DNA of 13,739 bases, taken from the NCBI GenBank assembly GCA_022615525.1, contig JAKEGN010000196.1, positions 1-13,739 on the forward strand. The letters run 5' to 3'. Under the pieces are notes generated by a model. It saw only the letters and a list, made by a program, of their open reading frames with translations, ran no database searches and was not told where the DNA came from. Positions 7,398 to 13,670 of this stretch are shown here, piece after piece. A program made the translations under genes and the position numbers. Source of the DNA: Woeseiaceae bacterium (GTDB lineage: Bacteria > Pseudomonadota > Gammaproteobacteria > Steroidobacterales > Woeseiaceae). The first letter of the stretch is position 1. Each line of letters opens with the position of its first letter.

Positions 7398-7420
7398 ATA
7401 ATCGGGCACTTAACACCGTG

Positions 7421-7436
7421 TGGCATAGCTCTTGCT
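7421..7436 (+). promoter_or_regulatory. Sigma-54 (RpoN) -24/-12 promoter
   Basis: The sequence TGGCATAGCTCTTGCT matches the consensus TGGCAC-N5-TTGCW at all but one base. The invariant GG (7422-7423) and GC (7434-7435) have the required ten bases between them. Transcription should begin near 7447. A sigma-54 promoter needs an activator ATPase, which would bind upstream; the TAAGTTGCTG copies are candidates. No gene starts within the roughly 200 bases before the terminator at 7618. Confidence 0.7.
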
Positions 7437-7446
7437 TTGTATAAGC

Positions 7447-7648
7447 TGCCCAAGCGAAGTGTAACTGCAACCGGCCACCGGAAAATCGATACAAACAGGA
7501 TTTAGACGCCAGAAGAACAATAATTAAAACAAAAAGAAGATCCAGATCCGATAACAATAATATGTCTGTATCTGGTAGCCGAATGAACAGTTACCTCTTT
7601 TAAAAAAAGAGAAATTGGCCCCGCCGTCAAACGCGGGGCTTTTTATTT
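7447..7648 (+). ncRNA. Candidate sigma-54-driven small RNA of about 200 nt
   Basis: The unit is bounded by the predicted start of the sigma-54 promoter and a strong intrinsic terminator. The RNA would contain an A-rich segment (7513-7539) with two runs of four consecutive A-R-N triplets (AAG AAC AAT AAT and AAC AAA AAG AAG), the pattern bound by the distal face of Hfq. It also has an inverted repeat CCAGAT (7542-7547) / ATCTGG (7570-7575) and a hairpin CTCTTTT-AAA-AAAAGAG (7595-7611), then the terminator. The only ATG-initiated frames are 13 codons at 7562 and a nested 6-codon frame at 7583, without a ribosome site. The alternative is a leader and terminator left after loss of a gene; sigma-54 promoters with A-rich leaders are known from PEP-CTERM/exosortase genes. 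Confidence 0.42.
7618..7648 (+). terminator. Intrinsic (Rho-independent) terminator
   Basis: GCCCCGC (7618-7624) pairs perfectly with GCGGGGC (7633-7639) across an eight-base loop, followed directly by TTTTTATTT. It faces rightward. It ends the candidate small RNA and isolates the methyltransferase gene from upstream transcription. Confidence 0.85.
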
Positions 7649-7684
7649 GCGGCTGGCTTCGGCCTCTGGCACTTTGACCTGCCT

Positions 7685-7701
7685 CCCGGGTCCTACCCGG
7701 G
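7685..7701 (+). promoter_or_regulatory. GC-rich hairpin in front of the methyltransferase gene
   Basis: CCCGGGT-cct-ACCCGGG is a perfect seven-pair hairpin ending 27 bases before the ATG at 7729. No T-run follows, so it is not an intrinsic terminator. It could be a leader structure or an operator; the sequence does not decide. Confidence 0.4.
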
Positions 7702-7728
7702 TTCGCCAAAACAGAAACGGGATTGCTT

Positions 7729-8550
7729 ATGAGAATCGAACGCAGATCAACAGCCGGCCTTGCCGTCGTCATGTTCTTTGCCGCTGCCTGCGGGCAGCCA
7801 GCCGGTAATGACCAGCCTGCCGCACCGGCTGCCTCAAGCACGATGTCGGTGCCAGCCGAAGAGTCCGTTTATGTCATGGCGCTCAATAATTCGGCGCGGA
7901 GCGAAGCGGACCGGGAGCGGGACGCGACGCGCAAGCCGGCCGAGGTCATGCAATTCTTCGGCGTCGAGCCCGGCATGGAGGTACTCGATCTGTTTTCCGG
8001 TGGTGGATATTTCAGCGAGTTGCTTTCCTATGTCGTCGGTCCAGCAGGGAGCGTTACTGCGCATACGAATGCTGCGTACCTCGGTTTTGTCGGCGAAGAG
8101 ACCACGGCTCGCTACGCCGACGCGCGGCTGCCGAACGTCGACGTGCTGGTCGCCGAGAACAATGAGCTTGCGCTTCCCGAAGGCAAGTTCGATGCGGTCG
8201 TCATGATCCTCTCCTACCATGACATCTACTATGTCAACCCGGAAGACGGCTGGGCCAGGATCGACGGGCCGGCGCTCCTCGCCGAGATCCGGTCCGGCAT
8301 GAAACCGGGAGCCATACTCGGCATTGTGGACCATGTTGCGGAAAGCGGTTCCCCCGTGGAGACCGGCGGTACCTTGCATCGCATCGATCCCGCTGTCATT
8401 CGCGCAGAAATTGAAGCCGCTGGTTTCGTATTCGAGGATGAGTCGGATATATTGAGGAATCCCGACGACGATCACATGAAGAATGTCTTCGACCCGGCGA
8501 TACGTGGCCGCACCGACCAGGCGGTCCTGCGCTTCCGCAACCCGGGCTGA
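7729..8550 (+). CDS. Predicted lipoprotein class I SAM-dependent methyltransferase (COG4798-like)
   Basis: The protein has 273 residues. It starts with a lipoprotein signal ('RSTAGLAVVMFFAAAC', lipobox AAAC, Cys21), then a Pro/Ala-rich linker (about 22-42). The remainder has a Rossmann methyltransferase pattern: 'RERDATRKPAEVMQFFGVEPG' (63-82), motif I 'VLDLFSGGGYFSELL' (85-99) for SAM binding, a region around 'VAENNELALPEGKFDAVVMI' (141-160), and 'LSYHDIYYV'. The order 'RDA..P.E...FFGV.PGM.VLDL..GGGY' fits a family of exported predicted methyltransferases in Proteobacteria. The substrate is unknown, and a SAM-binding domain outside the cytoplasm is puzzling since SAM is cytoplasmic. The ATG at 7729 has CGGGA about six bases upstream. 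The amidase gene follows by 56 bases, probably in the same transcript. Confidence 0.85.
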   Translation: MRIERRSTAGLAVVMFFAAACGQPAGNDQPAAPAASSTMSVPAEESVYVMALNNSARSEADRERDATRKPAEVMQFFGVEPGMEVLDLFSGGGYFSELLSYVVGPAGSVTAHTNAAYLGFVGEETTARYADARLPNVDVLVAENNELALPEGKFDAVVMILSYHDIYYVNPEDGWARIDGPALLAEIRSGMKPGAILGIVDHVAESGSPVETGGTLHRIDPAVIRAEIEAAGFVFEDESDILRNPDDDHMKNVFDPAIRGRTDQAVLRFRNPG

Positions 8551-8606
8551 ACGAAGTGGAATCCGCCTTGACGGTCGTACACAGCGCCACGAGAACAGGC
8601 TCGGCG

Positions 8607-10169
8607 GTGCGCCGTGCATGGGTATATCTCGCCGCGTTGCTGCTGGTCTCCTGCGGAGAACATCGCGGGGCCGACTACGCGGAATGGGACGTGGCTGCGC
8701 TGCAGGACGCTATGCATCGTGGCGAGTTGAGCTCTACGGACCTCACGCGTTACTACCTCGCGCGCATCGATGCGCTGGATCGCGATGGACCAGCACTGCG
8801 TGCAGTGATCGAAGTGAATCCCGACGCGTTGCAGATCGCGGAAGATCTCGATCGCGAACGCCAGACGTCCGGACCGCGCGGTCCGCTGCATGGCATCCCC
8901 GTATTGTTGAAGGCCAACATCGACACCGGTGACCGGATGGTCACATCGGCGGGCTCGCTGGCGCTGTCCGGGCACAGGCCCCCGGACGATGCTTTCCTTG
9001 TGGCGCGGCTGCGTGAGGCAGGCGCCGTGATTCTCGGCAAAACCAATCTGAGTGAATGGGCGAATTTCCGCTCCTCCTTTTCGTCCAGCGGCTGGAGCAG
9101 CCTGGGGGGGCAGACCCGCAATCCCTACGACACCGCCCGCACACCCTGTGGATCCTCCAGCGGTTCGGCGGTCGCCGTGGCCGCCGGCATGACGGTGCTC
9201 GCGGTGGGTACCGAAACGGACGGCTCCGTCATCTGTCCGGCGGGAATCAACGGCATCGTGGGTATCAAGCCGACCCTCGGGCTGGTCAGCGGTGACGGGA
9301 TAATTCCGATTGCCCACAGCCAGGATACGGCAGGCCCGATGGCGCGCAACGTGCGGGATGCGGCAGTGCTGTTGAACGTGCTCGCGGCGAACGATCCGCG
9401 GGAGCCGGCGTCGGACGCACGCAGTGGCAGCATTACCGATTACACGGCGCACCTCAGCGCAGACTCACTGGCCGGCAAACGCATCGGCGTGCTGCGCACT
9501 CACTCCGGCGCCGGGAAGGATCCCCGCATCGACAGCATAGTCGAAAAAAGTATCGGGATCCTGCGAAGCGGCGGTGCCACCATCGTCGATCCGGTGGAGA
9601 TCGACACCACGGGCGCAGGAGACGCAGAGTATGAAGTGCTGCTGTACGAATTCAAGGCGGACCTGAACGAGTACCTTCGCGCGTCCGGAGCGGACGCAGG
9701 CAGCTTGCGTGAGATCATCGACTTCAACGATGCACACGCCGACTCCGTCATGCCGATATTCGGCCAGGACATTTTCATCGAAGCAGAGAGCAAGGGACCA
9801 TTGACCGACGAGGCGTACCAGGCGGCGCTCGCCGACAGCAAGAGGATCATGCGCGAGGGTATCGACTCGGCACTTCGCGAGCATGAACTCGATGCGCTCA
9901 TCGCACCGTCAAACGGGCCGGCGTGGATGATCGACCACATCAACGGCGATAATTTCAGCGTCGGAAGTTCATCGTTCGCTGCAATCTCCGGCTATGCGGC
10001 GGTCACCGTACCAGCGGGCTTCATAGCAGGAATGCCGATCGGGCTGTCGTTCATCGGCGGAGCATTCAGCGAGAAGCAGCTTATCGAGATTGCCTATGCC
10101 TTCGAGCAGGCCAGCGCAGCCCGCATCCCGCCTGAGCTGTCGCCCGCCGCCGGGGTCCCTAGCCAATAG
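8607..10169 (+). CDS. Lipoprotein amidase-signature hydrolase, peptide amidase (Pam)-like
   Basis: This is an amidase-signature enzyme with the Ser-cisSer-Lys triad. With the GTG at 8607 it has 520 residues. The lysine is Lys102 ('GIPVLLKANIDT'), the cis-serine is in 'TPCGSSSGSAVAVAAG' (probably Ser183), and the nucleophile is Ser207 ('GTETDGSVICPAGING'). The run 'GIKPTLGLVSGDGIIPIAHSQDTAGPM' strongly resembles the peptide amidase of Stenotrophomonas maltophilia, which removes C-terminal amides from peptides. Substrate assignment remains inference, because family members also act on other amides. The signal 'RRAWVYLAALLLVSC' has lipobox LVSC (Cys16), so it should be a periplasmic lipoprotein. 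The start at 8607 puts the signal peptide at the N-terminus and has AGG upstream; a GTG at 8556 would add 17 polar residues. It follows the methyltransferase gene closely. Confidence 0.9.
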   Translation: MRRAWVYLAALLLVSCGEHRGADYAEWDVAALQDAMHRGELSSTDLTRYYLARIDALDRDGPALRAVIEVNPDALQIAEDLDRERQTSGPRGPLHGIPVLLKANIDTGDRMVTSAGSLALSGHRPPDDAFLVARLREAGAVILGKTNLSEWANFRSSFSSSGWSSLGGQTRNPYDTARTPCGSSSGSAVAVAAGMTVLAVGTETDGSVICPAGINGIVGIKPTLGLVSGDGIIPIAHSQDTAGPMARNVRDAAVLLNVLAANDPREPASDARSGSITDYTAHLSADSLAGKRIGVLRTHSGAGKDPRIDSIVEKSIGILRSGGATIVDPVEIDTTGAGDAEYEVLLYEFKADLNEYLRASGADAGSLREIIDFNDAHADSVMPIFGQDIFIEAESKGPLTDEAYQAALADSKRIMREGIDSALREHELDALIAPSNGPAWMIDHINGDNFSVGSSSFAAISGYAAVTVPAGFIAGMPIGLSFIGGAFSEKQLIEIAYAFEQASAARIPPELSPAAGVPSQ

Positions 10170-10182
10170 CCCCGGGAATTGC

Positions 10183-10218
10183 GACCTGGTCGGCGGCGAC
10201 CCCGGGCGCCGCAGGGTC
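10183..10218 (+). other. GC-rich hairpin after the amidase gene
   Basis: GCGGCG (10193-10198) pairs with CGCCGC (10207-10212) across an eight-base loop. Outer GACC (10183-10186) can pair with GGTC (10215-10218). It lies 13 bases after the amidase stop. No T-run follows, so it may protect the 3' end or weakly terminate. Confidence 0.35.
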
Positions 10219-10258
10219 TAATGAGCGAAAGTTCAATGTCCCGGCGCCGAAAAAAAGC

Positions 10259-11032
10259 ATGTTCAAAGCCATACGCATCGGAATACTGCTGATGATCCTG
10301 TTTTTTGTGGCGGTCAGTACCTGGCTTACACAGTCGCGCAGCACGGACTGGAACAACACGCTTTGGGTCAAGGTGTATCCGATCAACGCCGATGGCAGCG
10401 AGGCCAGCCAACGCTATATCGGCGGCTTGCAGGAATCCGACTTTTCCGCAATCGAGGATTTCATCGCCCGCGAAATTCCCAAGTTCGGTCATGAACTCGA
10501 ACGCCCGTTGCGCATGGAACTCGGCACAGAAGTAAAGGCGCAGCCACCTGCTTTGCAGTCGAATCCTTCCGTGCTGCAAATCATGCTCTGGAGCATGCGC
10601 CTGCGCTGGTGGGCCGGCAGCGTCACTTCCGATCAGGACGATCCGGACCCGGACGTCAGGATTTTCGTGCGCTACCACTCGCCGCAAACGGACTTCGCGC
10701 TCGAGAATTCGATCGGGATGCAAAAGGGCATGGTCGGCATCGTGAATGCATTTGCCGACCGGCGCCAGGCGGGCACGAACAATGTGATCATCGCTCACGA
10801 GTTCCTGCACACGCTGGGCGCCACCGACAAGTACGACCCGGCGAACGGCATCCCCTTATTTCCACAGGGTTATGCGGAACCCGACCGGAAGCCGCGCCAC
10901 CCGCAGCAGCTGGCGGAGATCATGGGTGGCCGGATCGCCGTCTCCGAGTACGATGCCATGATTCCAAAGAACCTCCGGTACGTCATCATCGGCGTCGAAA
11001 CCGCCAGCGAGATTCACCTGCTTCGCGAATAG
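10259..11032 (+). CDS. Membrane-anchored putative metalloprotease with HExxHxxGxxD motif
   Basis: The protein has 257 residues. Residues about 5-23 are a single N-terminal membrane segment ('IRIGILLMILFFVAVSTWL'), so the rest probably lies in the periplasm. The likely active site is 'IIAHEFLHTLGATDKYD': His180 and His184 bind zinc, Glu181 is the general base, and Asp190 falls where metzincins carry the third ligand (HExxHxxGxxH/D). 'EIMGG' (220-224) could supply a Met-turn. Other segments ('WVKVYPINADG', 'RIFVRYHSPQ', 'GMVGIVNAFADRR') are uncharacterised to me. I recall similar hypothetical proteins in Proteobacteria but cannot name a family. The ATG at 10259 has only a weak A-rich ribosome site. 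It sits between the amidase and an ABC ATPase. Activity is inferred, not shown. Confidence 0.75.
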   Translation: MFKAIRIGILLMILFFVAVSTWLTQSRSTDWNNTLWVKVYPINADGSEASQRYIGGLQESDFSAIEDFIAREIPKFGHELERPLRMELGTEVKAQPPALQSNPSVLQIMLWSMRLRWWAGSVTSDQDDPDPDVRIFVRYHSPQTDFALENSIGMQKGMVGIVNAFADRRQAGTNNVIIAHEFLHTLGATDKYDPANGIPLFPQGYAEPDRKPRHPQQLAEIMGGRIAVSEYDAMIPKNLRYVIIGVETASEIHLLRE

Positions 11033-11062
11033 ATCGACGTACGACCGCCTGACCCTGCAAGC

Positions 11063-11071
11063 TGGTACGCT
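11063..11071 (+). promoter_or_regulatory. Extended -10 element; possible leaderless start of the ABC ATPase gene
   Basis: TGGTACGCT fits TG-n-TAnnnT. Six bases separate it from the ATG at 11078, which would make the A of the ATG the transcription start. That gene also lacks a ribosome binding site. No clear -35 is present. Confidence 0.4.
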
Positions 11072-11077
11072 TTGCCG

Positions 11078-11899
11078 ATGAATACTTCCCCGACACAGGT
11101 GCTGGGCTGTGAGCGCCTCTGCATTGCAGTACCCCGGCGCCAACTGGTATCGGACTTGCAGCTTGCCCTCGCGCAGGGTGAATTCCTGGCCGTGCTGGGG
11201 CAAAACGGCAGCGGAAAATCGCTGACCTTGCACACGCTGGCGGGACTGCGGCCCCAGTCCGGCGGAACAGTGCTATTGCACGGCGCGACACTGGCGAGCG
11301 TACGGCGCAGGACGATAGCGCGACACCTGGCCCTTCTGCCACAGCACAACGAGGACATTTTTCCCTCGACCGTCATGGACACCGTCATGATCGGAAGGCA
11401 CCCGCATATCCATCACTTGCGTTGGGAGTCGGACGCAGACCGCCGGATCGCACACGATGCGCTCAGGGCTGTTGATCTCGACCTGTTCGCCGGCCGCGAC
11501 CTGGCAACCTTGTCCGGTGGCGAGCGGCAACGCGTTGCCATTGCACAGGTGCTTGCGCAAAGCCCCGATGTCTATCTGCTCGATGAGCCGAGCAATCATC
11601 TCGACCCGCAACATCAACTGGCCGTGCTGCAAGTGTTTCGTGCCCTGTGCCGGTCGGGTAAAACCGTGATGGCGAGCCTGCACGACGTGAACCTTGCGGC
11701 GCGTTTCGCCGACCAATGCCTCCTGCTTTATGGCGACGGACGCTGGCGACTCGGCGAGACCCGTTCCGTGCTCAATCCTGCCAATCTGAGTGAACTCTAT
11801 GCCACGCCGATCGAAGCCGTGACCTGGCACGACCAGGAGCTGTTCGTCGCGAGCGGCGGAGGCGGGGCGCCTGCTTCCGTCAGGGAACGAAACCCCTGA
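11078..11899 (+). CDS. ABC transporter ATP-binding protein, cobalamin/Fe3+-siderophore type (BtuD/FhuC-like)
   Basis: This is the nucleotide-binding subunit of an importer, 273 residues. All motifs are intact: Walker A 'GQNGSGKS', Q-loop 'LLPQHNEDIFPSTVMDTVMIGRHPH', signature 'LSGGERQRVAIA', Walker B 'VYLLDEPSNHLD', and H-loop 'ASLHDVN'. The Q-loop stretch with 'GRHPH' and the 'SNHLDPQHQLAVL' segment are typical of the BtuD/FhuC/HmuV group, which work with BtuC-type permeases. No permease or binding protein is adjacent. A cobalamin adenosyltransferase gene lies about 1 kb downstream, which makes corrinoid the best guess for substrate, but iron chelates remain possible. The ATG at 11078 has no ribosome site. 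A TTG at 11072 is the only upstream alternative. The 3' end overlaps the convergent hisN-like gene by 20 bases. Confidence 0.9.
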   Translation: MNTSPTQVLGCERLCIAVPRRQLVSDLQLALAQGEFLAVLGQNGSGKSLTLHTLAGLRPQSGGTVLLHGATLASVRRRTIARHLALLPQHNEDIFPSTVMDTVMIGRHPHIHHLRWESDADRRIAHDALRAVDLDLFAGRDLATLSGGERQRVAIAQVLAQSPDVYLLDEPSNHLDPQHQLAVLQVFRALCRSGKTVMASLHDVNLAARFADQCLLLYGDGRWRLGETRSVLNPANLSELYATPIEAVTWHDQELFVASGGGGAPASVRERNP

Positions 11900-12689
11900 G
11901 CGCTTCCAGGTAGCGTCCGTGCAGCAGCGAGTTGGCCGCGAGGACTGACCGCGTCTGCAGCCCCGGCGGCGCACCGTTCAGGTCGGTAAAAATGCCACCG
12001 GCCTCGGTCACGATCACGGCCAGCGCGGCAATGTCCAGGATGTTGACGTCCGATTCGATCACCGCCTCGATCCTGCCCGACGCAAGCAAGTGGTAATGAT
12101 AAAAGTCCCCGTAGCCGCGGATCCGATCCGAGGACACGACGATGCTCCGCAACGCCTCCCATCCCGATCCCGACGCCAGCGACCTGAGATTCCCCGTTGA
12201 GAGCGTGGCACGCGCCGGATCGCTTATGTCGCTGACATGGATACGCGACCCGTTCAGCCACGCGCCGTGGCCTTTCTCCGCCCAGGCAAGTTCGTCAAAC
12301 AAGGTGCCGCTCGATACGCCCAGCAGCAGCTCGCCGTCCCGCATCAGGCAGATCTGCGTCGAGAAAAACGGGTACTGGCGTATGAAGCTTTTGGTGCCAT
12401 CGATCGGGTCCACCAGCCACTGGCTGCTCGCCCCACTACGGGTATGGCCGGTCTCTTCGCCGAGGAATCCATGCTGCGGAAATGCGTCGAGGATGATGCG
12501 GCGGATCTCGTTCTCGCATTCGACATCCGCCTGCGTGACCGGCGTCCGGTCCTCTTTCGTGGTGACGGTCAGGTTGCCCCGGTAGTAGCGGCGACTGATA
12601 GCGGCCGCGGCGGTCGCCGCCTCCAGCGCTACCGCAAGTTCCTTCGATCTTGTGGGTTCCCGGTAATTCAGGCCGCATGCTCCGCGCAA
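11880..12689 (-). CDS. hisN: Inositol monophosphatase-family phosphatase, probable histidinol-phosphatase (HisN)
   Basis: This is a Mg-dependent phosphatase of 269 residues. The metal ligands fit the family: 'GFLGEETG' (Glu78/Glu79), 'WLVDPIDGTKSFI' (Asp94, Asp97, with GT loop) and 'NILDIAALAVIVTEAGG' (Asp219). The wording 'DPIDGTKSFI..YPFFST' and 'EAVIES..NILDIAAL..IV.EAGGIFTD' is closer to HisN, which makes histidinol in histidine synthesis, than to inositol or 3'-phosphoadenosine phosphatases. The distinction is not certain. The only start upstream of the conserved region is TTG at 12689, since an in-frame TAG lies just before it. GGGAG ten bases upstream supports it. It is convergent with the ABC ATPase gene, overlapping by 20 bases, and divergent from the adenosyltransferase gene across 167 bases that show no clear element. 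Confidence 0.88.
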   Translation of the reverse strand: MRGACGLNYREPTRSKELAVALEAATAAAAISRRYYRGNLTVTTKEDRTPVTQADVECENEIRRIILDAFPQHGFLGEETGHTRSGASSQWLVDPIDGTKSFIRQYPFFSTQICLMRDGELLLGVSSGTLFDELAWAEKGHGAWLNGSRIHVSDISDPARATLSTGNLRSLASGSGWEALRSIVVSSDRIRGYGDFYHYHLLASGRIEAVIESDVNILDIAALAVIVTEAGGIFTDLNGAPPGLQTRSVLAANSLLHGRYLEALRGFVP

Positions 12690-12856
12690 TTGTCGCTAGC
12701 TCCCGACTATTACCGGTTCACTGCTCCCGCACAAGTGACGACGGTCAGTAGTATCCGTCCCCGCTCCCCACTGGCGCTCGCCGGCTGGACACCGTACCGG
12801 CTTGCGCGGCACAGTAGCTGCCGGTTTGCGGCAGACATTGCAGGGGTAAGCGCGGC

Positions 12857-13411
12857 ATGGGCAATCGGCTTAGCAAGATTTACACACGGACCGGCGACGA
12901 TGGCACCACCGGTCTTGGCGACGGTACGCGCGTGGCCAAGGACAGTCCCAGGGTGGAAGCCTATGGCACGGTCGACGAGGCCAACAGCGCAATCGGCATG
13001 GTCCTCGCCGTGGAGCAGGTCGCGACGCCGATCCGGCGTTGCCTGACGGAGGTGCAGCACGACCTTTTCGACCTCGGCGGGGAACTTTGCATACCCGGGC
13101 ACGTGGCCATCGGACAGGATTTCATCGATCGGCTGGAGAACCAGCTCGATGCCTTCAATGCGGACCTGCCACCGCTGAAAGATTTCATCTTGCCCGGGGG
13201 TGGCGCGGCCGCTGCTGCCTGCCATCTTGCGCGCACCATCGTTCGGCGAGCCGAACGGCGCTGCAACAGCCTGAAGAAACAGGAGCCGGTGCGCGACGAA
13301 GTGATTCGCTACCTGAACCGCCTGTCCGATCTGCTGTTTGTCATTGCAAGGTGCCTGGCACGCTCGGAAACCGGCAGGGAAGTCCTCTGGGATCGCCGCC
13401 GCCTGGTCTGA
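12857..13411 (+). CDS. PduO-type cob(I)yrinic acid a,c-diamide / cobalamin adenosyltransferase
   Basis: This enzyme transfers the adenosyl group of ATP to reduced corrinoid, giving adenosylcobalamin. The length of 184 residues is usual for PduO/MMAB proteins. The N-terminal ATP-binding motif is 'IYTRTGDDGTTGLGDGTRV' (8-26), followed by 'VEAYGTVDEANSAIG' (33-47). Later blocks are 'DLFDLGGEL', 'FILPGG' (110-115), 'RTIVRRAERR' (126-135) and 'VIRYLNRLSDLLFVIAR' (149-165), all as in the family. It should act as a cytoplasmic trimer. The ATG at 12857 has AGGGG about 12 bases upstream. I looked for a cobalamin riboswitch in the 167 bases before it and saw none. Its presence implies a B12-dependent enzyme elsewhere in the genome. 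The neighbouring BtuD-like ATPase may belong to the same supply route. Confidence 0.94.
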   Translation: MGNRLSKIYTRTGDDGTTGLGDGTRVAKDSPRVEAYGTVDEANSAIGMVLAVEQVATPIRRCLTEVQHDLFDLGGELCIPGHVAIGQDFIDRLENQLDAFNADLPPLKDFILPGGGAAAAACHLARTIVRRAERRCNSLKKQEPVRDEVIRYLNRLSDLLFVIARCLARSETGREVLWDRRRLV

Positions 13412-13424
13412 ACGCACGCGTTCA
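13409..13424. repeat. Palindrome TGAACGCACGCGTTCA between convergent genes
   Basis: Seven-base arms TGAACGC/GCGTTCA surround AC, and the left arm includes the stop codon of the adenosyltransferase gene. No T-run is present on either strand. It may be a short 3'-end stem for the convergent pair or a protein site. Confidence 0.3.
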
Positions 13425-13454
13425 CGATCCGCCGGTGCCACCCGGCCGCAGGAT

Positions 13455-13670
13455 TCAGGGCTGCAGCGATTTGCTCATCAGGACTGCACTGTCCGGGCAC
13501 AGGCTGGTGAACTCCGTGGTCTGGCGAATCTCGGGCGGCGCGAGTGCGCGGGATGCCGCAAGAAAACCGAGCTTTTCGAAGTAGTGCTCGGCTCCCGTCG
13601 TGAGCAGCCAGAGTTGCCGCACGCCGGGCCACCCCTGGCGAAGCACGAAACCCTCTGCCCTTCCGGTCAT
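13455..13670 (-). pseudogene. 5'-truncated GNAT acetyltransferase, ArsN2-like C-terminal half
   Basis: The frame encodes 71 residues matching only the C-terminal half of the ArsN2-type GNAT family, whose members are about 140-150 residues: 'GVRQLWLLTTGAEHYFEKLGF' around 16-36, then 'APPEIRQTTEFTSLCPDSAVLMSKSL'. The missing part contains the acetyl-CoA pyrophosphate-binding loop. Two TGA codons lie in frame upstream at 13684-13689, so the frame cannot extend. Its ATG overlaps the stop of another frame entering from the right edge (ATGA). It could be a translated remnant, the result of a deletion, or the product of a frameshift just outside or at the edge of this window. The intact relatives acetylate organoarsenicals or related substrates; this piece alone should not. 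Confidence 0.55.

Larger units (their letters stand above)
7148..7728. other. 581-base gene-free region with regulatory elements
   Basis: The region is AT-richer than its neighbours. From left to right it holds a hairpin after the amidohydrolase gene (7167-7198), two overlapping inverted repeats (7221-7256), two exact copies of TAAGTTGCTG plus a weaker third, a sigma-54 promoter (7421-7436), an A-rich stretch (7511-7540), an AT-rich hairpin (7595-7611), an intrinsic terminator (7618-7648) and a GC-rich hairpin before the next gene (7685-7701). A 102-codon frame at 7197-7505 has no ribosome site or recognisable product. Confidence 0.7.

Noticed and set aside
7197..7505. 102-codon open frame in the large intergenic gap
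   Set aside because: Its composition is unlike the neighbouring genes, it has no ribosome binding site or recognisable motif, and it overlaps the sigma-54 promoter.
8472..9452. Long antisense frame opposite the amidase gene
   Set aside because: It is a shadow of the high-GC amidase gene, which carries all conserved motifs; the antisense product shows none.
12690..12856. Cobalamin riboswitch ahead of the adenosyltransferase
   Set aside because: I could not find the B12-box or the GCCACTG-type core; the gap is also short for a full riboswitch.
12237..13046. Frame on the plus strand spanning hisN antisense and the adenosyltransferase start
   Set aside because: It overlaps two well-supported genes in the wrong frames and looks like a GC-driven shadow.
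12710..13441. Long frame opposite the cobalamin adenosyltransferase
   Set aside because: No motif, and the sense gene is unambiguous.
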